Origin: Nocardia sp. NBC_00416
Lineage (GTDB): Bacteria; Actinomycetota; Actinomycetes; Mycobacteriales; Mycobacteriaceae
NCBI RefSeq assembly: GCF_036032445.1
Contig: NZ_CP107932.1
Coordinates: 7,132,501-7,196,500 of the forward strand
DNA length: 64,000 nt
Reading direction: 5' to 3'
A program made the translations under genes and the position numbers. Of the stretch, positions 25,846-34,900 are shown one piece after another. Position 1 is the stretch's first letter. Every line of letters begins with the position of its first letter. The notes under the pieces were generated by a model, which was not told where the DNA came from, searched no databases, and saw nothing but the letters and a program-made list of their open reading frames with translations.

Positions 25846-27138
25846 ATGACGCCCCCGCACAACTACCTTGCCGTGATCAAGGTCGTCGGTATCGGCGGCG
25901 GCGGCGTGAACGCCGTCAACCGAATGATCGAGCAGGGTCTCAAGGGTGTCGAGTTCATCGCGGTGAACACCGACGCCCAGGCACTGCTGATGAGCGATGC
26001 CGACGTGAAGCTCGATGTCGGGCGGGAGCTCACCCGGGGACTCGGCGCGGGCGCCGACCCCGAGGTCGGCCGTAAGGCCGCCGAGGACCACAAGGACGAG
26101 ATCGAAGAGGTGCTCAAGGGCGCCGATATGGTCTTCGTGACCGCGGGCGAGGGCGGCGGTACCGGTACCGGCGGCGCTCCCGTCGTGGCCAGTATCGCGC
26201 GGAAACTGGGCGCGCTGACCATAGGTGTGGTCACCCGCCCGTTCTCCTTCGAGGGCAAGCGGCGCGGTAACCAGGCCGAGGTCGGGATCAACCTGCTGCG
26301 CGAATCCTGCGACACCCTGATCGTCATTCCCAACGATCGGCTGCTGCAACTCGGCGATGCCGCGGTAAGCCTCATGGACGCTTTCCGGTCGGCCGACGAG
26401 GTGCTCCTGAACGGTGTCCAGGGCATCACCGACCTGATCACCACCCCGGGCCTGATCAACGTCGACTTCGCGGACGTCAAGAGCGTGATGTCGGGGGCCG
26501 GCAGCGCGCTCATGGGGATCGGATCGTCGCGCGGCGAGGGGCGGTCGGTCAAAGCGGCCGAGGCGGCGATCAATTCGCCCCTGCTGGAAGCGTCCATGGA
26601 CGGCGCGCACGGGGTGCTGCTCTCGATCGCCGGTGGTTCGGATCTCGGCCTGTTCGAGATCAACGAGGCCGCGTCCCTGGTGCAGGAAGCCGCGCATATC
26701 GAGGCCAACATCATCTTCGGTACGGTCATCGACGATTCGCTCGGCGACGAGGTGCGGGTCACCGTGATCGCCGCGGGATTCGACGGCGGCGGTCCGGCGC
26801 GGCGTACCTTCGACGCGGCGACCACGCGGGGTTCGCTCGGCTCCGGGCGGACCGCCGAGATCTCCGCCCAGTCGCGGACCGCCGAACTCGGGCAGTCGCG
26901 TACGGCCGAACTCGGTGCGGGCCGCGGCCATTCCGAGGAACCGGTCTCCCCACGGTCGTCGGATCCGGGCTCGTCCATTGCGCGCGGTCCGGCACCGAGT
27001 TACCGGGATACCGAGCGCACGCGGCCGCCGGTGGATCCGACGCTGAGTCACAGCGGCCGGTCGCATCTCCAGTCGCCGCCGGACCTGCCCGACGATGACG
27101 ACGACGATGTCGACGTTCCGGATTTCATGCGCCGCTGA
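25846..27138 (+). CDS. ftsZ: cell division tubulin FtsZ
   Basis: The 430-aa GTPase forms the Z ring. It has VVGIGGGGVNAVNRMIE (13-29), the tubulin signature GGGTGTG (103-109), NDRLLQL, and the T7 synergy loop NVDFAD (205-210) with its catalytic Asp. The globular core ends near residue 315. A linker of about 100 residues follows, containing three tandem SRTAE-type repeats, and then an acidic run of aspartates and the conserved C-terminal VPDFMRR that binds SepF and FtsW. The ATG at 25846 begins MTPPHNYLAVIKVVG, matching other actinobacterial FtsZ starts. A hairpin directly after the stop may end the dcw transcript. Confidence 0.96.
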   Translation: MTPPHNYLAVIKVVGIGGGGVNAVNRMIEQGLKGVEFIAVNTDAQALLMSDADVKLDVGRELTRGLGAGADPEVGRKAAEDHKDEIEEVLKGADMVFVTAGEGGGTGTGGAPVVASIARKLGALTIGVVTRPFSFEGKRRGNQAEVGINLLRESCDTLIVIPNDRLLQLGDAAVSLMDAFRSADEVLLNGVQGITDLITTPGLINVDFADVKSVMSGAGSALMGIGSSRGEGRSVKAAEAAINSPLLEASMDGAHGVLLSIAGGSDLGLFEINEAASLVQEAAHIEANIIFGTVIDDSLGDEVRVTVIAAGFDGGGPARRTFDAATTRGSLGSGRTAEISAQSRTAELGQSRTAELGAGRGHSEEPVSPRSSDPGSSIARGPAPSYRDTERTRPPVDPTLSHSGRSHLQSPPDLPDDDDDDVDVPDFMRR

Positions 27139-27171
27139 ACCGCTGGTCGGCACGGCTCGTCGACCGGCGGT
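27139..27171 (+). terminator. hairpin immediately after ftsZ
   Basis: ACCGCTGGTCG (27139-27149) pairs with CGACCGGCGGT (27161-27171) over 11 bp with one G-T wobble and an 11-nt loop. It starts on the nucleotide after the ftsZ stop. No T-run follows. pgeF downstream has its own leaderless-type promoter, which fits a transcription boundary. Confidence 0.5.
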
Positions 27172-27250
27172 GCACCTGCGCGGATTCGGTGTGCCCGCGG
27201 GTGCACCCGGTCGGCGCGGGCGCGGCACCGGCGCCGGATGGGAGTGCCAC

Positions 27251-27256
27251 TAGGCT
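27251..27256 (+). promoter_or_regulatory. -10 box (TAGGCT) of a probable leaderless pgeF promoter
   Basis: TAGGCT ends 7 nt before the ATG at 27264. There is no Shine-Dalgarno sequence between them, which is the leaderless arrangement. Confidence 0.45.
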
Positions 27257-27263
27257 CGAGGGC

Positions 27264-27995
27264 ATGACAGCGGCACCGGTACTCACCGTTCGACGGGTCG
27301 TGACCACGCGCGCGGGGGGTTTCTCCGCGCCGCCCTACGACTCGTTCAATCTCGGCGACCACGTGGGCGACGATCCCGAGGCGGTGCGGCGCAACCGTGC
27401 CCGGCTCGCCGACACTCTCGGCCTGCCCGCGGATCATGTGATCTGGATGGAGCAGATCCACGGTCGTACGGTGGCGACAGTGGACGGTCCCCGCGACGAG
27501 CCGTTCCCCGGTACCGACGCGCTGGTCACCACCAGGCGCGGGCTGGCACTGGTCGTGCTGACCGCCGACTGTGTGCCCGTACTGCTCTCGGATGACGAGG
27601 CGGGGGTCGTCGCCGCCGTGCACGCCGGACGGATCGGGGCGCGGATCGGGATCGTGCCCCGGGTCCTCGACGCGATGGTCGCCGCAGGCGCCCGGCTCGA
27701 TCGGATCGGGGCCCTGCTGGGCCCCGCGGCCAGCGGCCGCCAGTACGAGGTGCCCGCCGCGATGCGCGCCGATGTGGAAAAGCATCTACCGGGTAGCGCA
27801 ACCACCACTGTCCGCGGTACGCCCGGTCTCGATCTGCGCGCCGGGATCCGTCGGCAGCTCACCGCCGCGGGTATCACCGCGATCGCCGAGGATCCGCGCT
27901 GCACCATCGAGGACGCCGCGCTTTTCAGTCATCGTCGCGGTGCGCCGACCGGACGTCTCGGCAGCGTCATCTGGATGGAGCCGGGCGCGGCGTGA
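27264..27995 (+). CDS. pgeF: peptidoglycan editing factor PgeF (YfiH/LACC1 family)
   Basis: The 243-aa protein belongs to the YfiH/DUF152 family, which removes misincorporated L-Ser from UDP-MurNAc in E. coli and acts on purine nucleosides in LACC1. The three metal ligands are in place: His66 (MEQIHG), Cys103 (LTADCVPVLL) and His120 (AVHAG). Odd feature: the nearly invariant HAGWRG sequence reads HAGRIG here, losing the tryptophan. The C-terminus has DLRAGIRRQL and CTIEDAALFSHRRG. It follows ftsZ, its standard position in actinobacteria, and starts 7 nt after a TAGGCT -10 box. Confidence 0.85.
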   Translation: MTAAPVLTVRRVVTTRAGGFSAPPYDSFNLGDHVGDDPEAVRRNRARLADTLGLPADHVIWMEQIHGRTVATVDGPRDEPFPGTDALVTTRRGLALVVLTADCVPVLLSDDEAGVVAAVHAGRIGARIGIVPRVLDAMVAAGARLDRIGALLGPAASGRQYEVPAAMRADVEKHLPGSATTTVRGTPGLDLRAGIRRQLTAAGITAIAEDPRCTIEDAALFSHRRGAPTGRLGSVIWMEPGAA

Positions 27996-28108
27996 GCCGT
28001 GGGTTCCCCGGGTGGCGCGCGGGGTGTCGCTGAGAGTGCGGTCGCCGTGTGTGTCGGGTTCCCCGGGGATGTGGTGCGAAGAAGCGGGTAGTCGGGCTTA
28101 GGAGGAGA

Positions 28109-29035
28109 GTGACCGATGACAGCAGAGGTATTGCGGCGGAGCCGGATCGGCGCGACGGCGTGAACGAGGTACGCCAGGGAGATCGATCCGGACCCGGATC
28201 CGCGCGTGGGCGAGCGGATTCCGGCGCTCCCGAGTGTTGCGGTGAAGTGCCGCCCGGCGCGGCGGGACGTGCCGAACCGGCTCGGGCTGTCCCGGACACC
28301 GCGGGCGCGGATGCCGGGACTTCAGCTCGCGCTGTGGAGCTGGCGGCTAACCTGACTCGCCTTCTCGCGCGCATCGACGCAGCGTGTGCGGCTGTCGGCC
28401 GGGATCCGGGCGAGGTACGACTGCTGCCGGTGACCAAATATTTTCCCGCCACCGATATCGCTGAGCTGTATCGTCTGGGCCGCCGTGACTTCGGGGAGAA
28501 TCGCCCGCAGGAGGCCGCCGCGAAGGCCGCCGAGCCGATCGGTACCGGGATCCGGTGGCATCTGATCGGCCGGCTGCAGCGGAACAAGGCGCGACAGGTG
28601 GTGCGGTGGGCCCATTCGGTGCATTCGGTGGACAGCGAACGTCTGGCGACCGCGCTGGGGGCCGCCACCGCGGCCGCCCGGGATGCCGGTGAGCGGGATA
28701 CGCCGCTCGAGGTGCTGATCCAGGTGAGCCTCGATGCCGATCCTGCCCGTGGCGGCGTCGAGCCCGCCGCGGTGCCGGCGCTGGCGGACGCGATCGCGGA
28801 CACGGCGGAACTGCGTTTAGCAGGGCTTATGGCTATTCCGCCGCAGGCCGCGGATCCGGACGCGGAATTCGCCCGCCTGGCCGAACTGCATACCCGTCTG
28901 CGCGCCCGGCATCCCGGTGCCACGGAACTGTCCGCCGGAATGTCCGATGATCTTGAAAGGGCTATTGCCCATGGTTCCACGTGTGTGCGTGTCGGTACCG
29001 CTCTCATGGGCACGCGACCGATAACCTCGGCGTAG
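28109..29035 (+). CDS. YggS-family pyridoxal 5'-phosphate homeostasis protein
   Basis: The conserved region is a single-domain PLP-binding TIM barrel: LLPVTKYFPATDIAELYRLG with the Schiff-base lysine (Lys110), FGENRPQEAAAKA, WHLIGRLQRNKARQVV, HSVDSERLA, LAGLMAIPP and LSAGMSDDLERAIAHGSTCVRVGTALMG. These proteins buffer PLP and lie between pgeF and sepF in most actinobacteria. The chosen GTG at 28109 has a strong AGGAGG site, but it gives about 75 extra N-terminal residues of Arg/Gly/Ala-rich, probably disordered sequence. Homology starts only at ELAANLTRLLARIDAAC. Internal starts at 28160 or near 28334 would give the usual 230 aa length but have weak ribosome sites. Confidence 0.82.
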   Translation: MTDDSRGIAAEPDRRDGVNEVRQGDRSGPGSARGRADSGAPECCGEVPPGAAGRAEPARAVPDTAGADAGTSARAVELAANLTRLLARIDAACAAVGRDPGEVRLLPVTKYFPATDIAELYRLGRRDFGENRPQEAAAKAAEPIGTGIRWHLIGRLQRNKARQVVRWAHSVHSVDSERLATALGAATAAARDAGERDTPLEVLIQVSLDADPARGGVEPAAVPALADAIADTAELRLAGLMAIPPQAADPDAEFARLAELHTRLRARHPGATELSAGMSDDLERAIAHGSTCVRVGTALMGTRPITSA

Positions 29036-29142
29036 CAAACAAACCTCATCAGTCACATTCGACACATATGCTGGGACACGACGAGGGCTGAGCAAGACTT
29101 CAACACCCGGCCGCCACCGGGGCCGAAGGAAGGTCGACCAGA

Positions 29143-29226
29143 ATGAGCGAGCGCAGCGAGCGAGTAATCGACGCAGCCACCATCGTGGTCATGACGGAGC
29201 CGAGCGACAGCGAGGCGCAGTCATGA
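29143..29226 (+). CDS. 27-codon leader ORF overlapping the sepF start
   Basis: ATG 29143 begins a 27-codon frame (MSERSERVIDAATIVV...) that ends at TGA 29224-29226, overlapping the sepF ATG as ATGA. It has its own ribosome site (GAAGGAAGG about 9 nt upstream), while sepF itself has none, so sepF translation probably depends on it. The DNA starts with the repetitive GAGCGAGCGCAGCGAGCGAG and contains a second ATGA and a related GAGCCGAGCGACAGCGAGG. The arrangement recalls mycobacterial MIRU elements, short in-frame ORFs that overlap their neighbours. Confidence 0.5.
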   Translation: MSERSERVIDAATIVVMTEPSDSEAQS

Positions 29227-29999
29227 GCACGCTGCACAAGTTCAAGGCGTACTTCGGCATGGTTCCGCTCGAGGATTACGAAGACGACTACGTCGACGAT
29301 CGCACCCCCCGTGGGGTGGAGGATCGCGGCGGGCGCCGGCCGCGTGACTACTCCGACCGCGCTCCCCGCGACTACGACGATCGTCCCGACTACGACCGGT
29401 ACGCCGAGGACCGCTACGACGGCCCCGACTACCGCGAGTCGCCGTACAAGTCCTCGTACCAGCCCGGCTACCCCGCGCCCCGCCGGGACGACTACCCGGG
29501 CGACGCCTACGACGACGATTACGAGGGGCCGCGCCGCCCCACCCGTATCGACGCCGCCGCCTCGGGGCGGTATCGTCCGGGCGGCGGCGCCTCCCTGCGC
29601 GGCGCGACCAGGGGAGCGCTGGCGGTCGATCCCGACGCCGAGGAGCGACGGCTGGCCGAGCGGGTCCGTCCCGAACCGGTCGCCGCCCGCCGTCCCGCGA
29701 TCTTCGAGGACGGAGGTCCCTTGTCCAAGATCACCACGCTGCGCCCGCGCGACTACAGCGAGGCCGCGATCATCGGTGAGCGGTTCCGTGAGGGCAACCC
29801 GGTGATCATGGACCTGGTCGACCTGAGCAATGCCGATGCCAAACGTCTGGTCGACTTCGCCGCCGGGCTGGCCTTCGCCCTGCGTGGCTCGTTCGACAAG
29901 GTCGCCACCAAGGTGTTCCTGCTCTCGCCCGCCGACGTGGACGTATCGGCGGAGGAACGCCGGCGGATCGCGGAAACCGGGTTCTACAACCAGAAATAG
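29223..29999 (+). CDS. sepF: cell division protein SepF
   Basis: The 258-aa protein begins with a membrane-binding amphipathic start (MSTLHKFKAYFGMVPLEDYE). A long Asp/Tyr/Arg-rich disordered linker (about 20-165) follows, and then the SepF beta domain: ITTLRPRDYSEAAIIGERF, PVIMDLVDLSNADAKRLVDFAAGLAF and KVFLLSPADVDVS. SepF tethers FtsZ to the membrane and is essential in actinobacteria, which lack FtsA. The start overlaps the stop of a 27-codon ORF. Order yggS-sepF-yggT-wag31 matches Rv2148c-Rv2145c. Confidence 0.93.
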   Translation: MSTLHKFKAYFGMVPLEDYEDDYVDDRTPRGVEDRGGRRPRDYSDRAPRDYDDRPDYDRYAEDRYDGPDYRESPYKSSYQPGYPAPRRDDYPGDAYDDDYEGPRRPTRIDAAASGRYRPGGGASLRGATRGALAVDPDAEERRLAERVRPEPVAARRPAIFEDGGPLSKITTLRPRDYSEAAIIGERFREGNPVIMDLVDLSNADAKRLVDFAAGLAFALRGSFDKVATKVFLLSPADVDVSAEERRRIAETGFYNQK

Positions 30000-30089
30000 C
30001 CACCGCGCCTGAGTCGGCGGCGTGACGCGGTATCGCCGGAGTCGGCGCGGGCATTTTGCACCGCGCCGATTTTGCGGCAGAGTGAGGTC

Positions 30090-30392
30090 GTGGCCTTGTT
30101 CGCGGTGCTGTACTTCGTACTGTTCATCTTCTGGCTGTTGCTCATCAGCCGGGTGATCGTCGAGTTCATCCGAAGCTTCGCCCGCGACTGGCGTCCCACC
30201 GGGGTGGTTGTCGTGATACTCGAGGTGATCTTCACCATCACCGATCCCCCCGTAAAGCTGCTGCGGCGGCTGATACCGCCGATCTCGCTGGGCGGAATTC
30301 GGCTCGATTTGTCGATTATGGTTCTGCTGTTCCTGGTCTTCATCCTGATGTCGGTGGTAAGCCGGCTCGGGCAGCCGGTAGCTCCGGTGTGA
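30090..30392 (+). CDS. YggT family membrane protein
   Basis: The 100-aa protein has two long hydrophobic segments (ALFAVLYFVLFIFWLLLISRVI at the N-terminus and LSIMVLLFLVFILMSVV at the C-terminus). The YggT signature lies between them: TITDPPVKLLRRLIPP followed by GGIRLDLS. YggT proteins sit in the membrane next to sepF and wag31 in Gram-positive division clusters (Rv2146c) and are linked to osmotic tolerance and division, without a defined mechanism. The GTG at 30090 with an upstream GTGAGG is preferred; a TTG at 30072 would add six residues. Confidence 0.85.
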   Translation: MALFAVLYFVLFIFWLLLISRVIVEFIRSFARDWRPTGVVVVILEVIFTITDPPVKLLRRLIPPISLGGIRLDLSIMVLLFLVFILMSVVSRLGQPVAPV

Positions 30393-30455
30393 CAGAATGG
30401 GCCGTGAAGACTTGCCAGAGCCGCTAGATCTGCCAACGCGCGAAGGGATCCTTCC

Positions 30456-31301
30456 ATGCCGCTGACCCCAGCCGATGTGCACAACGTCGCGTTCAGCAAA
30501 CCGCCTATCGGGAAACGCGGCTACAACGAGGACGAAGTAGATGCCTTCCTGGATCTGGTGGAGCAGGAACTTTCCCGGTTGATCGAGGAGAACGCCGACC
30601 TTCGCCAGCGGGTTGCCGAACTGGACGCCGAGCTCGCCGACGCCAAGACCAGCCGCGGTCCGGGTGGGCCCGGGCTCGGTAAACCGGTGCAGCAGGCCCC
30701 GCCTCCGGAACCGATCAAACCGCCGGTCCAGGCGCCTCCTTCGGCGCCGATCCCCGTGGTTCCGCCCGCCCCGTCCGCCGCCGATGCCGCGGCCGACGCG
30801 AATATGCAGGCGGCCAAGGTTCTGAGCTTGGCCCAGGAGATGGCCGACCGACTCACCAGCGACGCCAAGACCGAAGCCGAGAATTTGCTGGCGAACGCCC
30901 GGGTCAATTCGGAGCGGTTGGTCAACGACGCTCGGGCGCGGTCGGAGGAGATGGTCGCCGACGCGCGGCACAAATCCGACGCCATGCTCTCCGACGCCCA
31001 GACCCGTTCGGACAGCCAGCTGCGCCAGGCCAAGGAGAAGGCCGACGCCCTGCAGGCCGACGCCGAGCGCAAGCACACCGAGATCATGGGCACCATCACC
31101 CAGCAGCGCAACGTCCTGGAGAGTCGGATCCAGACGCTCAAAACCTTCGAACGCGAGTATCGGGTGCGGTTGAAATCGTATCTGGAATCGCAGCTCGAAG
31201 AGCTGGAGAACCGTGGTTCGGCAGTACCGGTCGACGAGGGTGACTCCTTCGATACCGGCGCCAACCAGCTCGCCCCCGCGTCGTTCGGCAAAGGCGAGTA
31301 A
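30456..31301 (+). CDS. wag31: polar growth protein Wag31 (DivIVA)
   Basis: The 281-aa coiled-coil protein has the DivIVA N-terminal membrane-curvature domain (PLTPADVHNVAFSKPPIGKRGYNEDEVDAFLDLVEQEL, seen at residues 2-39), a Pro-rich linker (about 70-110) and a long C-terminal coiled coil (AAKVLSLAQEMADRL onward). Wag31 marks the poles and recruits the elongasome in Corynebacteriales. In mycobacteria it is phosphorylated by PknA/B in the linker; an equivalent Thr/Ser (KTSRGP, about 65-68) lies near the expected place. A TAGATC about 30 nt upstream and GAAGGGATCC near the start may provide promoter and ribosome site. Confidence 0.94.
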   Translation: MPLTPADVHNVAFSKPPIGKRGYNEDEVDAFLDLVEQELSRLIEENADLRQRVAELDAELADAKTSRGPGGPGLGKPVQQAPPPEPIKPPVQAPPSAPIPVVPPAPSAADAAADANMQAAKVLSLAQEMADRLTSDAKTEAENLLANARVNSERLVNDARARSEEMVADARHKSDAMLSDAQTRSDSQLRQAKEKADALQADAERKHTEIMGTITQQRNVLESRIQTLKTFEREYRVRLKSYLESQLEELENRGSAVPVDEGDSFDTGANQLAPASFGKGE

Positions 31302-31357
31302 ACGCCCGATACCGCTGGGAGCGAACGGGCACCCGGCCTGCTGTTCTGGGGGTCATC

Positions 31358-31555
31358 ATGCTTGTCTTGACACTGGCGCTGGCCGCGGTCGGTCTGGCGC
31401 TGCTGATCCTGTCCCTCGCCACCGGATCGGTGATCTGGGCGTGGGGCTGCATCGTGGTCTGCGTGCTCGGTGCTGTGGTGTTGCTGGTGAGTGCGCTGTC
31501 CATGCGCGCGCCCGATGAGGAACTGCCGCCACGTGATCAGCACGCGAAGCGCTGA
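31358..31555 (+). CDS. small membrane protein after wag31 (Rv2144c-like)
   Basis: The 65-aa protein consists of two membrane helices (LVLTLALAAVGLALLILSLA and SVIWAWGCIVVCVLGAVVLLVSAL) and a short charged tail (DEELPPRDQHAKR). A GGGGG ribosome-type sequence lies 4 nt before the ATG. A small transmembrane protein in the same place follows wag31 in M. tuberculosis (Rv2144c), so conserved linkage supports it as real. No enzymatic motif is present and the function is unknown. Confidence 0.68.
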   Translation: MLVLTLALAAVGLALLILSLATGSVIWAWGCIVVCVLGAVVLLVSALSMRAPDEELPPRDQHAKR

Positions 31556-31647
31556 CGACAAATTCGAACGAGAACCAAAACGTCCTTCCAAGGTCTGCGG
31601 GTCGTGCGGCTCCGTGGGCGGCTGTATAAGTGGTTGACCGTCCTGGT

Positions 31648-31653
31648 TAGAAT
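31648..31653 (+). promoter_or_regulatory. ileS promoter -10 box (TAGAAT)
   Basis: TAGAAT, 10-12 nt before the T-box stem I, is a good -10 element and would place the start of transcription near 31660. A matching -35 box is not clear. Confidence 0.5.
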
Positions 31654-31659
31654 CAAACC

Positions 31660-31914
31660 TGTAAGTCGGCGACGATCCGGCCATCACCGGGGAGCTTTCG
31701 GAAGAACGGCGCCACGCGGCGCGATGCTCGTCCCTGCCGCGCACGCTCACTAGAACCGAACGGGCGAGCCCGTCACAGCTCGAAACGAGAGGTCCGCCCG
31801 GCCTGCCGGGCCGGTGGACAAGCGGGGTGGTACCGCGGTTCCGGCGCACCCGCCGGTGATCGTCCCCGTGCCGACACACCGCGCCCATCCGGGCGCGCCG
31901 GGCACGAGGAGACG
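31660..31914 (+). promoter_or_regulatory. T-box riboswitch of ileS (translational type)
   Basis: This leader has the elements of the short actinobacterial ileS T-box. Stem I carries GGCGACGATCCGGCC followed by the isoleucine specifier ATC at 31683-31685. The T-box sequence GGGGTGGTACCGCGG (31824-31838) contains the TGGT bulge for an uncharged tRNA NCCA end. An anti-Shine-Dalgarno arm CGTCCCCGTGCC (31861-31872) can pair with GGGCACGAGGAGACG (31900-31914), hiding the GAGGAG ribosome site. Uncharged tRNA-Ile should disrupt that sequestrator and turn on ileS translation. The N. farcinica and M. tuberculosis homologues are structurally characterised. Confidence 0.9.
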
Positions 31915-31924
31915 TGTATCCGCG

Positions 31925-34900
31925 ATGGCGGACGAGAATTCCAGTAGCAGCGCATACCCCCGTGTCGATCTCGGCGGGTCCGGCATGTCCTTCCCCGAAC
32001 TGGAGCGGGCCGTCCTGGACGCATGGGCCGCCGACGGAACGTTCCGCGCCAGCATCGACCACCGCGGCGCGGAGGCAGCGGAGTTCGTCTTCTACGACGG
32101 CCCCCCGTTTGCCAACGGTCTGCCGCATTACGGACATTTGCTCACCGGATACGTAAAAGATGTCATCCCACGTTTCCAGACCATGCGCGGTAAGCGGGTC
32201 GAGCGACGTTTCGGCTGGGACTGTCACGGCCTGCCGGCGGAAATCGAAGCGGAAAAGCAGCTCGGTATCACGGACAAATCACAGATCGACTCGATGGGCC
32301 TCGCGGAATTCAATGCCGCGTGCCGGACATCGGTGCTCCGTTATACCGGAGAATGGCGCGATTATGTGACCCGTCAGGCGCGCTGGGTGGACTTCGACAA
32401 CGACTACAAGACACTCGATCTCGACTTCATGGAGTCGGTGATGTGGGCGTTCAAGTCGCTCCACGACAAGGGTTTGGTCTACCAGGGTTTCCGGGTGCTG
32501 CCCTACAGCTGGTACGAGCAGACGCCGCTGTCGAACCAGGAGACCCGGCTCGACGACGCCTACAAGATGCGGCAGGACCCGGCGGTCACCGTCGATATGG
32601 TGCTGCGGGTACCGGCCGACCATCCCCTGGCCGAACTCGACGGCGCCGCCGCCCTGATCTGGACGACCACTCCGTGGACGCTGCCGTCCAACCTCGCCGT
32701 CGCGGTGCACCCCGATGTGCGCTATGTGCAGGTACGCGGCGCCGACGGCAAGAGGTACGTCCTGGCCGCCGAACGGCTCGGCCACTATGCCCGCGAACTC
32801 GGTGACGAACCGGAGGTGCTCGGCGAATACGACGGCGCCGCGCTCGTCGGCCTGGACTATCTGCCGCCCTTCGATTTCTTCCTCGGACATCCGCGCGCGC
32901 ACCGGGTGCTGTCCGCGGACTATGTCGCCACCGACTCCGGCACCGGGCTCGTCCATATGGCGCCCGCGTTCGGTGAAGAGGATATGGAGGTGTGCAGCGC
33001 CAACGGGATCGAGCTGGTGCAGCCCCTCGACCAAGGCGGCAAATTCACCTCCATGGTGCCCCCGTACGAGGGGCTCATGGTGTTCGATGCCAATCCCGTC
33101 ATCATCAAAGACCTCAAGGCCGCCGGGAAACTGTTGCGGCACGAAACCGTCGAGCACTCCTATCCGCACAGCTGGCGCTCCGGGCAGCCGCTGATCTATA
33201 TGGCGGTGCCGTCCTGGTTCGTCGCGGTGACCGAGTTCCGTGATCGGATGGTGGAGCTGAACAAGCAGATCAACTGGGTGCCCGAACATATCCGGGACGG
33301 CCAGTTCGGAAAGTGGCTCGAAGGGGCCCGCGACTGGAATATCAGCCGCAACCGCTACTGGGGCAGCCCCATCCCGGTATGGACCTCCGACGATCCGGCG
33401 TATCCCCGCGTCGACGTCTACGGCTCGCTGGACGAGCTGGAACGCGATTTCGGGGTCCGGCCCACCGATCTGCACCGGCCGGTGATCGACGAACTGACCC
33501 GGCCCAATCCCGACGACCCGACCGGACGGTCGACCATGCGCCGGGTGCCGGAAGTGCTCGACTGCTGGTTCGAATCCGGTTCCATGCCGTTCGCCCAGGT
33601 GCACTACCCGTTCGAGAACCAGGACTGGTTCGGTACGCACTTCCCCGGCGACTTCATCGTCGAGTACAACGGCCAGACACGCGGGTGGTTCTACAACCTG
33701 CACGTCCTGTCGACCGCCTTGTTCGACAGCCCGGCATTCTCGAACGTGGTCGCCCACGGCATCGTGCTGGGCGACGACGGCCTGAAGATGAGCAAGTCCA
33801 AGGGCAACTACCCCGATGTCAACGAGGTGTTCGAGCGGGACGGTTCCGATGCCATGCGGTGGTTCCTGATGAGCTCGCCGGTGTTGCGCGGCGGGAACCT
33901 CATCGTCACCGAACGCGGGATCCGTGAGGGCGCGAGCCATGCCCTGCGGCCGCTGTGGAACGCCTGGACATTCCTGCAGCTGTACGCCGACCGGCCCGGA
34001 GTGTGGCGGACGGATTCGCCGCATGTGCTGGACCGGTACATCCTGGCGAAACTCGCCCATACCCGGGACGTGATGACCGACGCCCTGCAGGAACTCGATA
34101 TCGCCGGGGCCTGTGAAGAACTGCGCACCTTCGCCGACGCGCTCACCAACTGGTATGTGCGCCGGTCGCGTTCGCGGTTCTGGTCCGAGGAACGCGATGC
34201 CGTCGACACCCTGCACACCGTGCTGGAGGTCGTGACCCGGCTGGCGGCTCCGCTGTTGCCACTCGTCACCGAAGTGATCTGGCGCGGATTGACCGGCGCG
34301 CGTTCGGTACATCTGACCGACTGGCCCGATGCCGAGACGCTGCCCCGGGATCCGGAGTTGGTCGCGGCGATGGACGAGGCGCGCAGCGTGTGCTCGACGG
34401 TGCTGAGCCTGCGCAAGGCGCAGAAACTGCGGGTCCGGCTGCCGTTGGCGGAGGTCACCATCGCCGCCCCCGATGCCGCGCGATTGGCGCCCTACGCCGA
34501 TATCATCGCCGACGAGGTGAACGTCAAGAAGGTCGATCTGACCACCGATATCGCCGCGCACGGCCGATTCGAACTGGCGGTCAACGCGCGTGCCGCCGGG
34601 CCCCGGCTCGGCAAGGATGTGCAGCGGGTGATCAAGGCGGTCAAGGCGGGCGACTGGTCGGAGAACGCCGACGGGGTGGTCAGCGCGGCCGGGATCGATC
34701 TGCTGCCCGAGGAGTACACCCAGCGGCTGGTGGCCGCCGAACCGGAATCCACCGCGGCGCTGCCCGGTAACGCCGGTCTGGTGGTGCTGGACTCGGTGGT
34801 CACCGACGAACTGGAAGCCGAGGGTTGGGCCCGCGACATCATCCGGGACCTGCAGGAGACCCGGAAATCGCTCGGCCTGGATGTCTCCGATCGCATCGCC

